Source of the DNA: Silene latifolia
Taxonomy: Eukaryota; Streptophyta; Magnoliopsida; Caryophyllales; Caryophyllaceae
DNA length: 64,000 bases
NCBI RefSeq assembly: GCF_048544455.1
Contig: NC_133536.1
Coordinates: 31,374,152-31,438,151, forward strand
Direction: 5' to 3'
Shown here in pieces: positions 12,663-23,943 of the stretch; the stretch's first letter is position 1, and each line of letters begins with the position of its first letter. The position numbers and the translations under genes were made by a program. Under the pieces are notes generated by a model. It was not told the DNA's origin and did no database searches. It worked only from the letters and a program-made list of their open reading frames with translations.

Positions 12663-13389
12663 CTGCATAGGTTTACAGGGTCATATTAGGCAAGAAAGTG
12701 TAAACATTTATAACATAAATAGCAACATCTGCATTTACATATTTATCCATACTCTAGTTACAGGGTTACATAAGGACGAAAATTAGACACATTTGTTTGA
12801 CGTACAAAATTTGTTTCCAATTAAGCTGGCCCAATGTAGTTGACAGGGTGACATTATGTAGGAAAATGCACACATTAAACAGATAAATAACAATATGCAT
12901 TATTGTTGACAGGGTGACATTAGGACTAACAGTAAAGCCATTAACACATAAAATGTAAACATCCATTATATTTAAACAACCGTATTATATTTAAACATCC
13001 GTTGTATCATACACATAAGCTGCACTGAAAACCTACAAATAATATTCAAATTAATAAACTGACAGGCTGACATTTGGACCAACAGTACAGACAAAAAAAC
13101 AATAAATGTAAACATCCATTATATTACAGTAAAATCAAACATATATGGTACACATCAAAACTATAAACTAATATTACAGTTCATGATGGTAAAACTTAAC
13201 AAAAAACAAACTTTATACTCAATGAGACTTTGCACATCAATATAATGCAATACAAATGTCACAAACACATCAATATAATTCAATATAAACTTGTTATTTC
13301 CTTGATGTTAAGATGTATTATAGTAACATTAATAATAACAATAATTTGCCCTACCTTCTGAACAGAAAAATGGCATAAAAAAGGCATAC
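12663..13389 (-). other. Intron 1 of the transposase gene
   Basis: The sequence lies between a donor (AGAG|GTATGCC on the minus strand) and the acceptor ATGCAG|G. It is AT-rich with repeated short words such as AAATGTAAACATCCATTATA near 12950 and 13110 and GACAGGGTGACATT near 12840 and 12905. No coding sequence recognised. Confidence 0.5.
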
Positions 13390-13908
13390 CTCTACCTCTA
13401 GTCGTCGTGTTTTCTGTTGAAGGCTGGTCAATTATCCCACCATGATTATTATCTGCACATTCCATTGTTGTTGGAACGATTAGGGCACCATCAACTAACA
13501 TTTCTGTAAAGGTTTGTTGAAGATCGTCCATTTTTTTCGAACTATGAGAATAATAAAGTTGTAAATTTTTACGCCATTTTAGTTGTAAATTATAGAGAGT
13601 AAAAGGAAAATGTGGAAAGAAGTTCAGAATTATGAGAATGGAAGGAAATTGTTTTGCAAAATCATGGTGAAATGGAAGTAGGGTTGTGCATGGGGGGCAA
13701 AGATCTCAGAAGCATTAAATCCAAAATACACTTATTGCAAATTATTGGAATTAAATATGGTAAACAAAGTACAATTGGCAATAGAATAATCCTTTGTAGT
13801 ACACAAGTCATGCGTCGCCAAACAGTGAAGCCTCCCCCTTTTGATGTGCTGTCAGCGCAGGGTTCAATGCAAACGGGTACGACATTCAGTTAAATGATAT
13901 GTATTTGA

Positions 13909-13957
13909 CCTGTCTCTTATTTGTGACGGGTATCTCCGTCACAAATAAGAATTTGTG
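13909..13957 (-). repeat. Right terminal inverted repeat of the MULE
   Basis: It contains a perfect 14-bp inverted repeat, CTTATTTGTGACGG against CCGTCACAAATAAG, around a 6-bp loop. It ends AATTTGTG directly before the 9-bp duplication GTCTATATA. The hairpin inside a terminal repeat is the same design as in the 398-589 MITE. Confidence 0.75.
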
Positions 13958-14020
13958 GTCTATATAAGCCACCAATAAAAATTTATTTTCAGAGAGGTTA
14001 TTTTTTGAACTCTATATCAA

Positions 14021-14864
14021 TCAATACTATATATTAATTCCAGAAACCAAGGGACTTCAATGTAATTAAAGAAATCTATACAAATTAATTATACTATATA
14101 GTTTTAAATCAATAGCACCATGTGATGGACCTGATAAAGGGACCTCAATGTAAATATTATATAGTTTTGGTTAAAAGTATAATATAAAGATGCCTTGATG
14201 AAGAATATTTATGGAAATTACATTAAATCAAAGTAATTAAATTTTGAAAAAACAAGTATAGTAATTTTCCTTAAAATTAACATGTCCACTTATGGAATTA
14301 ATTAGTATCATCATAAAATTATACATTAAATTAAATGTAGTAAAAGTAATAGTAGCAGCAACGAGATTAAAATTAACGTTATTAATGTTGGAGTAGTGAC
14401 AATTATAATAATGACAGTGGGAGTAGTGAAAGTAACAACGAATTTAGTGAAAGTAACAGTGGTAACAATGAGAAAAAGTACGAACAATTAAATAACCAAT
14501 CGACTCAAGCAAAAATTTTATTTATTTAAATATAGACCGGATAAAATTAACGGGAATAATGAATTTAACAAAAAAAAAATAGAGGAATTAGTAAAAGAAA
14601 CAATAGTAACCACGAGAGTAGTGAATGTAATGATATTAACAAAGAATGTCGTGAAAGTAATAATATTAATAGCGGGTTAGTGAACGTGTCTCATAATTTG
14701 AAAATAAATTTTACATTTCATCATAATTACAAAATATGCCGTAGAAAAATATATTACAAATAGTAAACGTGTAAGTTAGACAACTCCAGCATAGTTTATT
14801 TCATTGAAAATAAAATTTAACGGTAAATAAAGGTAGCTCAGGCGAGGCCGGGCACCAAACCTAG
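14021..14864 (+). mobile_element. Non-autonomous Helitron-like element, copy 1
   Basis: It starts TCAATACTATATATTAA after an A and ends with a GC-rich hairpin (GCTCAGGCGAGGCCGGGC) followed by CACCAAACCTAG and a T. The end CTAG preceded by a short hairpin and the 5' TC fit a Helitron inserted between A and T. It shares both ends and much of its length with copy 2, which follows directly. The interior is AT-rich and rich in GTAGTGAAAGTAACAATAAT-like words. No coding capacity. Confidence 0.6.
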
Positions 14865-15734
14865 TACTATATATTAAATCTAGAAACCAAGGGACTTCAA
14901 TGTAATTAAAGAAAGTTACACAAATTATTTATATTATATAGTTTTAAATCAATAGCACCGTGTGATGGACCCGATTAAGGGATCTCAATGCAAATATTAT
15001 ATAGTTTGGGTTAAAATTAAATTATATAGAAGCTTGGTAATTTTCCTAAACATTTGTAAGAGACTAAAACATGGTCAATTTCCTTTAAATAAAGTAATTA
15101 ATTTAGATGGTCAATTTCCTTAAAATAAATTATACTATATCGCATAATTCTTTCAATTTGATTTAATACATATATGTAATATATTTATATAAATATATAA
15201 TCCTTTTAAAATTACATGCCTAAGTAGTAAAAGTAATTTTGTAAGTAAAGAAAAGAATTGTAGTAACATTGGATATAATTAAGTATATGATAGTAATCAC
15301 TTATTTGAATAGTAAAAGTAACAATATTATCAGCGAGATTAGTGAAAGTGGCAGAAACAACAGGAGTAGTGAAATAATTAATATTAATGCGGCAATAGTG
15401 AAAGTAACAATAATTACGGCGGGAGTAGTGAAATTATCAATATTAACGCGGCAGTAGTGACAGTAACAATAATTACGACGGGAGTAGTGAAAGTAACAAT
15501 GATTACGGGCAAGTAGTGAAATGTTATTACTATTGTTTCATTAATAAGAGTAAAATATTAATAGTGGGAGTAGTGAATTTATCTCAAAATTTATTTCATC
15601 GTAATGTTAGGATATGTCATAGAAAAATATATTAATGATAAATATGGGTTATGCAACTTTAAATAGTTTTATTTAATGAAAAAAAAATAATGGTAAGTAG
15701 AGGTAGCCCGGGCGAAGCCGGACACCAATACTAG
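14865..15734 (+). mobile_element. Non-autonomous Helitron-like element, copy 2 in tandem
   Basis: It starts TACTATATATTAAATCTAGA immediately after the CTAG of copy 1, so the 5' TC is missing, and it ends with hairpin CCGGGCGAAGCCGG, then ACACCAATACTAG before TTTG. Long stretches near the start (GGGACTTCAATGTAATTAAA, ATAGCACCGTGTGATGGACC) match copy 1. The head-to-tail arrangement shares one junction with no spacer. Confidence 0.6.
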
Positions 15735-16856
15735 TTTGATTAATTATAAAGGCCTAACTACGTTTATTATTTTCTGAATTGTATTTGTTTTATTAATTAT
15801 AGTTTTGAAATAATTACAACTATATTATATATAAATATAAATAATAAATCTGACTTATCTTAATTAACAAGGAAAAAAAACTTGATTTATTTAGTGAGAA
15901 AGAGAGAGAGAGAGAAAGCCTTTTCCAAAAACCCCCAAATTTAGTCCTCTGCTCCATCGTTGCTCCCCTTCCGCCCATAACCACCCCCATCCGCTACCTA
16001 TCGGACACCGGAGATATGGACGTCCAGTGGCCTATCTCCGGCGGCTCAAATCAGTACTCTAATTTTTCCGATTAATATTCATTTAAACCCAATTATTTTC
16101 CTTTTTCTTTTGAATTTTGATCTATCCTTCTCTCTTGCTTAGTCTTTTATTGGTGTCAAGTTGGTCTTTGTGTTGATGTCCCTTAGTCCGGCCCCTACTT
16201 TTTTTGGTTAGTTTCATGGTGAAAAATGATCTTTTTCTTAAAAAAAAAAAACAAAATTTAATACTTGGTGGTTCCCGTCCCTCCGTCTCCTTGTCCTATC
16301 ACCATCGTTTTTGATTCCATTTCAGGGGTGATCCCCCCATTTCTCCCACCTTTGGGTTGACTTTCTTATTCTTGTTTTGCCCGTTAGTGTCGATGAGTAT
16401 AGCTCATCTGTCTGTTCAATATATGGTGACCCCCCCCATTTCCCCCACCTATCGGTCCCATTTCCTTTACCACTAGTGTCTGTCAGTGTCGCCACTTTGT
16501 TTGGCCTGGTTGCATGTTAGGGGTGGTCCTGGGAGGATTTGTTTGGTGAAACGGGTATCTCAGTAGTGTCTTTGATCCGTCTATGATCGATTTTTCATCG
16601 TGTTCCTCTATGCATGTCTTTCTGACTTTGCTTACCGAGTTACAGTTTTGGTCAGTAGTTATTTTTCATTCGTATGTTTCTGGTGTTATTAGTTTAGTGG
16701 GTGTTGTCAGGTTGGTGGGAGGTATGGATTTTGAGTCTTTTGGGTTTAAATGGATTTTAATTGGTGTTGATGGTTGTGATATGGACGAGACTGGTTGCCT
16801 GGGTCGTGGTTATAGTGATGGTTGGGTTGGCTGTGGTTGTCTTACTCCTTTAAATC
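15735..16856 (+). other. Spacer and probable LINE 5' region
   Basis: AT-rich sequence to about 15890, then a GA microsatellite (about 15895-15915). After that comes a more GC-rich, unspliced-looking leader leading into the LINE endonuclease frame at 16857. The leader probably includes the 5' UTR or ORF1 remnant of the LINE; no ORF1 (gag-like, zinc knuckle) product is recognisable. The true 5' end of the LINE was not located. Confidence 0.4.
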
Positions 16857-17374
16857 TTGATTATAAAGGGTCTTTGTTGGAATTGCATGGGTTTAAATGA
16901 TCCGCTCGCCCCAACAATTCTTAAGGCTAGAGCGATCTTATCTAGTTCGTATTTTGATTTCATTTTCTTATCTGAAACAAAGTGTGATGTATCATTTGTT
17001 GATCCGTTGTTTCGCTCCCTAGGCTTTTATAATAGCTTGGGCATTAATGCTCAAGGTATTAAAGGGGGCTTATGGTTAGGATTTAAGGACTTTAGTTTAT
17101 TTACTTTCATTTATGTCTGTCAGAATTTCCTTCTTGTAAAAGTTAATCAATGTAAGGGTCGTTGTTGGTACTTGTGTCTTGTCTATGGTGAATCCAAAAC
17201 TCATATGCGCAGAGATGTCTAGAAGGAATGAAGCGTATGGCTGAACATTTCAAGAATCCTTTTATTTTAGTTGGAGATTTTAATCAAGTTGAGTATCAAA
17301 CCGATAACTGGGGTGGCAGAGTTGGTGTGATTGATGGTGTTAACTGCTTTCGTCAATGGAAAACTTAGCACAAG

Positions 17375-19220
17375 TGTAACACCCCCTTCTTACCCGACCA
17401 AGGTAATTGGGAGATGTTACCATCTCGGTTTTCCGAGGCGGTGAAATCGGAGTTAAAATTAAGAAACAATTAATATAAATAAAGTATTTAGTGGATTACA
17501 TAGCCATAAAAGAATAAATAAAATAAATGATACGACTCATGACTAATATACTCTTCTAAAGAATAATATCTCATGCCGACTCGACTCCAAGCCTGAAGCT
17601 CGTCCCGTCTCCTGCGTGACACTAAAACAACTTGTACTTAACCTGCTCCCCATATGATCAGAAATATCATATGGATCGACCTAGGTCATCCCGAAAATAG
17701 GTGACAATTACACAGACACACAAACGTAAGTTTCAATAAATGAATATAGCGTGACTCAACTCAAAGTGTATGAGTATGCAACATGACTATAACATGAATG
17801 AGACGCTATCAAACAACAACAACCACTCCGGTCCTGGGACACACCCAAACATACCCACAACCACCACGGTACCGGAACACGCCCAGACATACCGACAACC
17901 ACACTGGTACCGGGACACGCCCAGACATACCAATAATCACAAATAGGTACCGGGACACGCCTAGACGTATCGGGTCCGGAAGCCAACCGGATACCCTGCC
18001 AGATGTCGTGTCTCAACCACACGAGTCCCTTCGTAACTCAAGCCATTAATGTGCACATCCCTCTTGGAGTAGGAAGCTCCAAGAGGCGACTCAAGCGTAA
18101 GACGGTCTCGTAACCGTCTTACGTCTCCTGAATAACCAAGTAACACCACCAATGATCTCCAACACAACACAACAATGACCATACATGGAAAATGCAACAT
18201 AACACCAATTATGTGACTCATCATGAACTCAATCCCAACATATCATGGATAAAACTTCCTCAAATACCAACATGTTATCCCACTCGACTCATACATAAAA
18301 ATGATTATGCAAGACACACAAATATGCACATAAAATATTGAAACCGAGTAGGATAAACCTACCTTTTAGCATTATTCATAAGCTACTCGAATCCCATATG
18401 ATTCCGTCTCGCAAGACCATCTTATTCCTAAACAAACCATATAATACCATTACAAATACATACTAGACTATTATATAATACAAAACCCTTATTATTACCC
18501 ACTAATTACCCATATTACAAATACTAGTTACTAATTAATTACTCAACACAAAACTCCCAAAAGTTAGGGTTTAACTAATTAAAGAAGGGTGGATCTTAAC
18601 TTACAAATGTTGAGGAAGAAAGAAAAAGGATGGATAATCCACAAAATCAAGCTTTAATCCCATGTAAGAGTGTTTATGGAGGTTTTTGAGAGAAGGGAGA
18701 TCATTTGGAGTGAGAAGGAAGAAGATAGAATGAATCAGGATAAGGGGATAAGATTTCCTTATCTCGTGTTCTGATTCAGCGTCACTTGGTCGAGTGGTTA
18801 GTACACTAAGTCGAGTGTCACTCACTCGGTCGAGTGTCACTCACTCGATCGAGTGCCGAGTCCACTCGGCCGAGTGCGACGCAGTTCTCAGCAATAACCA
18901 GTTTTCGTAAAACAGTCATATTTCGCTTGTTTCTTGGTCATTTTAGGCGTGTGACCTACCTTTGGAATCGTAAGAGGACAAGCTGCGCTATCACTTCCAA
19001 TTAGAATCACATCAATATCATGTTTAGTTATTAAGTTACGACAATTTTAAGATGACCCTTCTATAGGCAGACGTTTTAACAACTCCACTAAGTCTATTAT
19101 AGGTTATACTCGGCCCACTTTATAGTTATACTTCACTCCCGAGTGACCTCTTGTCTTGTCTAAGGTCCTATCATGCATCCCAAGGTTCCTTTCCGGGTTC
19201 CACAATATCTGGGTATTATA
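17375..19220 (-). mobile_element. Tekay-like LTR, minus orientation, inside the LINE
   Basis: It runs from TGTAACACCCCCTTC to GGGTATTATA; the expected right end TACA is mutated to TATA. The GTTACCATCTCGGTT...CCGAGG segment near its left end matches the ends of the LTRs at 8855 and 28249. Flanking duplication could not be established because the right side continues into retrotransposon 3' UTR rather than LINE sequence. Confidence 0.75.
18783..18876 (-). repeat. Five palindromes spaced 19-21 bp (CACTCGATCGAGTG type)
   Basis: Copies start at 18783, 18804, 18823, 18842 and 18863. The best copy is CACTCGATCGAGTG; variants are CACTCGGTCGAGTG, CACTCGGCCGAGTG, CACTAAGTCGAGTG and CACTTGGTCGAGTG. Several changes keep the sequence symmetric (GATC to GGCC), which suggests selection on symmetry, not on one exact word. 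No clear TATA-like box was found next to it. Confidence 0.7.
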
Positions 19221-19770
19221 ATCTCCCCCCCCCCTTCTTAAAATGAACTATCCCCGAAGTTCGCTACACTCTGTCTCCTTTCACAATTATTGCTCAAGTC
19301 TCATTTCCGATTCTCATGTAATCTCTCGCCATTACTGCTGTCGTTTACGCTATTATAAGGTCTATCAAGATTCTTACCGTCATCATCACTCTCATTAAGT
19401 CACCCATGTTTATCTACCATATACACTCTTTTATAATCATCATGCTAACCCCAAGGTTCTTTGTTCAACTCTTATTACTTCCTCGCATTCCGCACTTTTC
19501 ATACTTTCTCTTTCCTAACTTCTGAATTATTATATCCACTCCCCCTAAAAGAGAATTTCGTCCCAAATTCAACGATCAAGCTTCATATTGTGCTCTCATA
19601 CGTTCATTACCAAATTCCACAAATGACTATGTTACAGGTTCAACACTCTCTCTTACTCATTGGAATTCCGTAATCAAATCTCAAATAGTTATAATTTCTA
19701 TTGATATAGTCCCCCCATCTACCAGCTTCCCAAAAATCAAGTGTTAGGGGGATCACTTCTATAAGAGAAA
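19221..19770 (-). mobile_element. 3' UTR remnant with polypurine tract of the Tekay-like element
   Basis: Directly beyond the LTR the plus strand reads ATCTCCCCCCCCCCTTCTT, i.e. a polypurine tract on the minus strand abutting the LTR start. The downstream GAACTATCCCCGAAGTTCG and GAGAATTTCGTCCC words resemble the segment that precedes 3' LTRs of this class. About 540 bp of such sequence remains, so the insertion is a truncated element rather than a clean solo LTR. The junction back to LINE sequence is near 19770 and is approximate. Confidence 0.55.
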
Positions 19771-21938
19771 TGAATGGAATAGGCAATAGACTAATTTTAA
19801 ATCGGAATTATCTATTGCTATCGATACTTCTATTATTTCGAGGGATCACTCTTCTTTTGATTCTATTAGAGGTAATGTTACTGACTATTCAAAAAATTTG
19901 GCAACTTATTGGAGGCAGAGGGGTAAACTCAATTGGACAACTGATGGGAATACTTATTCTAAGTATTTTTTCAACTTGGTTAAGTCGAGAGTTGGTAGAA
20001 ATTTTATTATGGGAATCAATACAGTTGAGCATGGGTGGTTATTTTATAGGACGGAGATTGAAAAGGCATTCGTAGATCACTACAATTGTATCTTTCAAGC
20101 TAATGAAATTAATATTTCCTTGGAGGATTATATGTCGGAGCATGGCCAGTTTTTTAATTTGGATAAGAATTTTGTGTCTGAAGATGATAAGGATTATTTG
20201 GCTCGTCCTTATACGATACAGGAAGTTCGTAAAGCGGTATTCCCATTGGTTTCTCTCAAGTCACTGGGTCCAGATGGGTTTCCTGCTTTATTTTTTCAAC
20301 ATTGCTGGCATTTCATTCATAAAGATGTGTTGGCTGCTGTTCTTCATGCACTAAACTTTGGTATTATTCCGAAGGTTATGAATAAGACTTATATTACTCT
20401 TGTTCCTAAATGCTAGACCCCGGAGCGTGTTAAACAATTTCGTCCTATTAGCCTATACAATGTAATTATGAAAATAGTTACAAAGTGTAATGCTAATAGG
20501 CTTAAAAAATTCATGGACTTATTGGTAGGCCAATTTCAAAATGTTTTTGTTCTAGGCGGAGTATTTCCGATAATATTCTCATTGCGCATGAGTTAATTTA
20601 TAAAATTTCCTCACCTTTTGCTGGTAAGCCAAGTAGGATGGCTTTTAAGGTGGATATGAATAAAGCGTATGACATGCTTAATTGGAATTATATTGAAGCA
20701 ACTCTGATGTCAATGGGATTTCCTTTGACAGTTGTTAAGCTCATTATGAACTGTATTTCCCCGGTTTCCTATGAAATCCTTATTAATGGTATCCCGTCTA
20801 CATCTATTCAGCCAAAATGTGGGATTCGTCAAGGTAATCCTTTATCTCCTTACATATTTGTTCTATGTACGGAATTACTTTCGCTTAATTTATTGAAGAC
20901 TGAGCGGTTAAAAATATATTCGGGGTATATCGGTTTGTCGAAATGGTCCATCCATTTCCCATTTGCTTTTTGCTGTCGATTCCATTTTATTTATGGATGG
21001 CAAGAAAGAATGTTATTAGGTACTCATTTCTATTTTGGATAGGTATTGTAAAGCGTCGGGTCAACTTATCAATCAAGATAAATCTGCCCTCTTGATTTCC
21101 CTAGTTCTACTCTGTCTTTTGCTTCTTCGTGTATGTCCTTTTTTAAGGCTTCTGTCTCCAACTCTTTGGGTATATATTTGGGTCTGCCTTTGAATGTTAG
21201 TAACTCATTAGAAAAAAATTCAAAAAACTGTCTCTTTAATTTTCTTATTGAAAAAGTTCAAAAAAGCTAAGGATCTCTTCTTGGAATGCTCTTCTGCTTT
21301 CTCCTGCTGGTAGGTTAACTCTTATTTCGTCCGTTTTGTCCTCCATTTTTATTTACTTTCTATCGGTTTTAAAATGCTGGCAAGTGTGACTAACAAGATT
21401 GATTCTATGTTGTCATATTTTTGGTGGACAGGTTGTCGTATGGGGAAAAATATTAGTTGGTGTAGTAGATTATTTGTCAGTCGATCTAAGTCTTCTGGAG
21501 GTCTAGGTATTAGAAATTCTAAGTGTCTTAATCAAGCTCTTTTGGCAAAAATTGCTTGGAGGATTGTCACTTACCCTTCGTCTTTAATTGGGCAGACTTT
21601 TGGTTATAAGTATGGTCTTTTGAAGTCACTACGTAATTACTCATGTACCCCGTCTTTGTCTAATGCGAGTTGGGGTGGAAGAAGTATCCTCTGGGGTATG
21701 GAATTGTTTTGCACCTCTTGTGCCTGGAAGATCTGTATTTCTTCTACTCTTAATGTATGGACTTCTAAATGGATGGAAGGGCGATGTCCGAGTCCGAAAG
21801 ATCCTGATCTGCTTGGTGAAAATCCCAATTTATGTCTCCTTCAGGTCAGCCATCTAATTAAGGAGAATACTTTATCTTGGAATGAAGATTTTATCTATAG
21901 TTTTTTCGACTCACAAACTGCAAGAATGATTCTAGGGA

Positions 21939-23943
21939 TTTTTTTTTGGGTGAAATGTTAAATTACATTAAGCACAAAACAAGCTACAAACGTTTTTAAA
22001 CCAATTCATTTTACAAACCATCACCTCCACAAATAAGGATGATTTACAAAGACGTTTTGATACATCTTAACCAATACTCATCACGCCGAGGTACTGATTT
22101 AAGATGTATAGCCAATCTGTTCTTCACTTCACGTATGACAATATCTCTCACAACCTCAGGCCTCAACAGACATGCTCCCTCCTGGACTTGTTTCGTTGCA
22201 TCCAGATGTGGTAGTAGGATGCCAACACCATACACAATAGGACACCCTTCCTGAGCTGAGACAAATGACTATCCCCTATCCATTGCACAAGGTTAGAAGA
22301 GAAGAGAGTAAATTTGCAAAGCTCCGCTATTCCTTCTAAAATATTCCTTCTATATACACACTTCTGGAAAAGATGAACGTGAGTCTCATTAGCACTCCCA
22401 CACAACAAGCAATTTCCATCAGGGGCAATTTCAAGAGCATAAAGTTTCTCCTTGAGCTGAAGTGCTTCTCTTGCAATTAATCATCCAATAAAACAATATT
22501 TTGAGATGCTCCAAGTATTCCAGATGTGTTTATGCTAAGATGCAACTAGAAATTTTGTCGTTAATAGTTCATATCCACTACAAATAGTATACCCCTTAGT
22601 GTCCAAAAGCCACTAACCATTCTGATAACCTGCAGCTAGCCTATCCCTTGTTTTACATATAGTTTTCCAACCCCAATTCTTACATCAAGTTTGGGGTTAT
22701 AGTCAGTCCAGGATTGGCCTTTTAAATACACTTGATGAATCCATTTCACCCACAATCTATCAGGTGAGCAATAGATCTACCAAATAAGCTTCCCAATTGC
22801 TGCATTATTCCAGGCATGACTATCCTTAATTCCTAGCCCTCTTCCTCTTTAGGGGCACATATTTTATCCCAACGCACCATAAGAACTCTAATAAAGTCAG
22901 CAGTCCCATCCCATAAATAGTTTCTATATATGGAATTTCTTTTATTAAGCACACCATTAGGAATGAGGAAGATATTAGTCCAGTAACTATAAATGGTTGT
23001 AAGTACTGAATTCACCAATACAAGCCTACCAGAGTAAGATAACTTCCTTGTCCAAAAGGTTCTGATTCTACCAATCAGCTTCTCTATCAAAACATTGCAG
23101 TCTTCTTTTATTAGTCTTCCACATCTGATAGGTACTCCCAGATATTTAAGGGCAATGTACCCTCACTGTAACCAGAGACCTACAAAATGTCTTTCTTAAC
23201 ACCACTAGGCACCCCATTGAAGTAGGCATTGGTCTTGGAGGGGCTCATTTGAAGACCAGAAGCATGAGAAAATGTAGTAAAAGATCTTAACAGCACCATC
23301 ATAGATTTAATATCTCCTTTGCAAAAGAGTAGGAGATCATCAACAAACATTAAGTGTGACCGTTTTAGTTGCCCACCCATGATGAAAACTAAATTCTATT
23401 ATGTCAGTAGTGTAGGCCAGAATTCGACTCAAATACTCCATGGCAATGGTGAATGAAAGAGGTGAAAGAGGGTCACCTTGCCTTAACCCTTTTGCTCCTT
23501 TAAAAAATCCAAAATTTTCACCATTTAAAACTAAAGAATAAGAAGCACTTTGAACACATTCAATGATCAGGTAAATGAGTTGTTGTGGGAAATTTAAATA
23601 AAGACTCATCTGCTCTAGAAAAGCCTAACTTACTGAGTCGTAGGCTTTTTTGAGGTCTACCTTAAGCATGAATCTAGGAGATGCAGCCTTCCTATAATAA
23701 AATCTCACCACATCTTGACAGATTAAGATGTTTTCCACTATACTCCTCCCTTTAATAAACCCTCCCTCCCGGTTATCACTGATAATGGAAGGGAGCACAG
23801 AGGAGACTCTATTACACAAAAGTTTGGAAATACATTTATAAACCACATTGCAGCAAGAAATGGGCCTAAACTGGGTGACATGTTGTGGTCTATCACATTT
23901 TGGGATAAGAGTGATAAGGGTATGTGTGGATGTGGGAATTTGA
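21939..23943 (-). pseudogene. Second L1-type LINE ORF2 fragment (RT and C-terminal region)
   Basis: On the minus strand: HTLITLIPKCDRPQ, QFRPISCCNVVYKCISK, the FIKGRSIVENI box, MLKVDLKKAYDSVS, GLRQGDPLSPLSF, an intact FVDD catalytic box (23347-23336), then SYSGRLVLVNSVL and a zf-RVT-like CGSANETHVHLFQKC near 22400. Its 3' end is an A run (plus-strand T run 21939-21947) lying in the first LINE, so it inserted there in the opposite orientation. A TAG at 23625-23627 replaces a conserved Trp codon and other frame changes follow. The 5' part (endonuclease and start of RT) is cut off at 23944 by a Tat-type LTR. Confidence 0.85.

Larger units (their letters stand above)
8606..13531 (-). pseudogene. 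FAR1/FRS-type MULE transposase, split by a solo LTR
   Basis: Three exons on the minus strand: 13531-13390, 12662-11726 and 11032-8606, all joining in frame at GT..AG sites. The order is an N-terminal FAR1 zinc-binding domain (GFSIRKTTSRR then Cys/His pairs), a MULE transposase core, and a C-terminal SWIM zinc finger (CACTCRKYQVMGIICYHI). It ends with a basic tail that includes the family-like DPIRVTTKGR. Candidate catalytic residues are the Asp in VIFDTTYRTNRYN, the Asp in FTDQDKAMTNA and the Glu in SQRSESTNH. Members of this family act in the nucleus as transposases or as domesticated FHY3/FAR1 transcription factors. Lesions: frame change near 11915, TGA at 11882-11884, TAA at 11840-11842, TAG at 10835-10837, plus the LTR insertion at 8855-10124. 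Position inside a target-site-duplicated element makes it a transposase, not a host FRS gene. Confidence 0.85.
2674..13957. mobile_element. Large Mutator-like element (MULE) with two convergent genes
   Basis: The element is bounded by an exact 9-bp direct repeat GTCTATATA at 2665-2673 and 13958-13966, the target-site duplication size of Mutator-like elements. The outermost about 48 bp are imperfect inverted repeats (left CAATAAGACTTGCTTGTGAC, right end inverted CACAAATTCTTATTTGTGAC), each with an internal GTGACGG/CCGTCAC hairpin. Inside lie a plus-strand gene of unknown function (3015-7611) and a minus-strand FAR1/MULE transposase (13531-8606). Both carry several inactivating lesions. A solo LTR of 1270 bp plus its 5-bp duplication was added later, so the element was about 10.0 kb when it jumped. 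The nearby 192-bp MITE shares its terminal design. Confidence 0.85.
16857..21938 (+). pseudogene. L1-type LINE ORF2 (endonuclease-RT), decayed and interrupted
   Basis: An AP-endonuclease start (GLCWNCMGLND, then LSETKCD) and VGDFNQ are visible in 16857-17367, with a frame change near 17219. After a Tekay-like insertion the frame resumes near 19780 with TDGNTYSKYFFN, then RT motifs SLKSLGPDGFP, TLVPKC, QFRPISLYNV, KVDMNKAYDMLNW and GIRQGNPLSPYIF. The C-terminal RT region (SGGLGIRNSKCLNQALLAKI) extends to about 21930. Lesions: stop TAG at 20414-20416, frame change near 20555, and a catalytic FADD box that reads FAVD (about 20969-20980). Part of the endonuclease domain is absent across the insertion. 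The 3' end is cut by the second LINE at 21939. The protein would have copied LINE RNA at a nicked target; this copy is dead. Confidence 0.85.

Noticed and set aside
8606..13531. A domesticated FAR1/FHY3 host transcription factor
   Set aside because: It lies inside an element with terminal inverted repeats and a 9-bp duplication, and it carries several stops.
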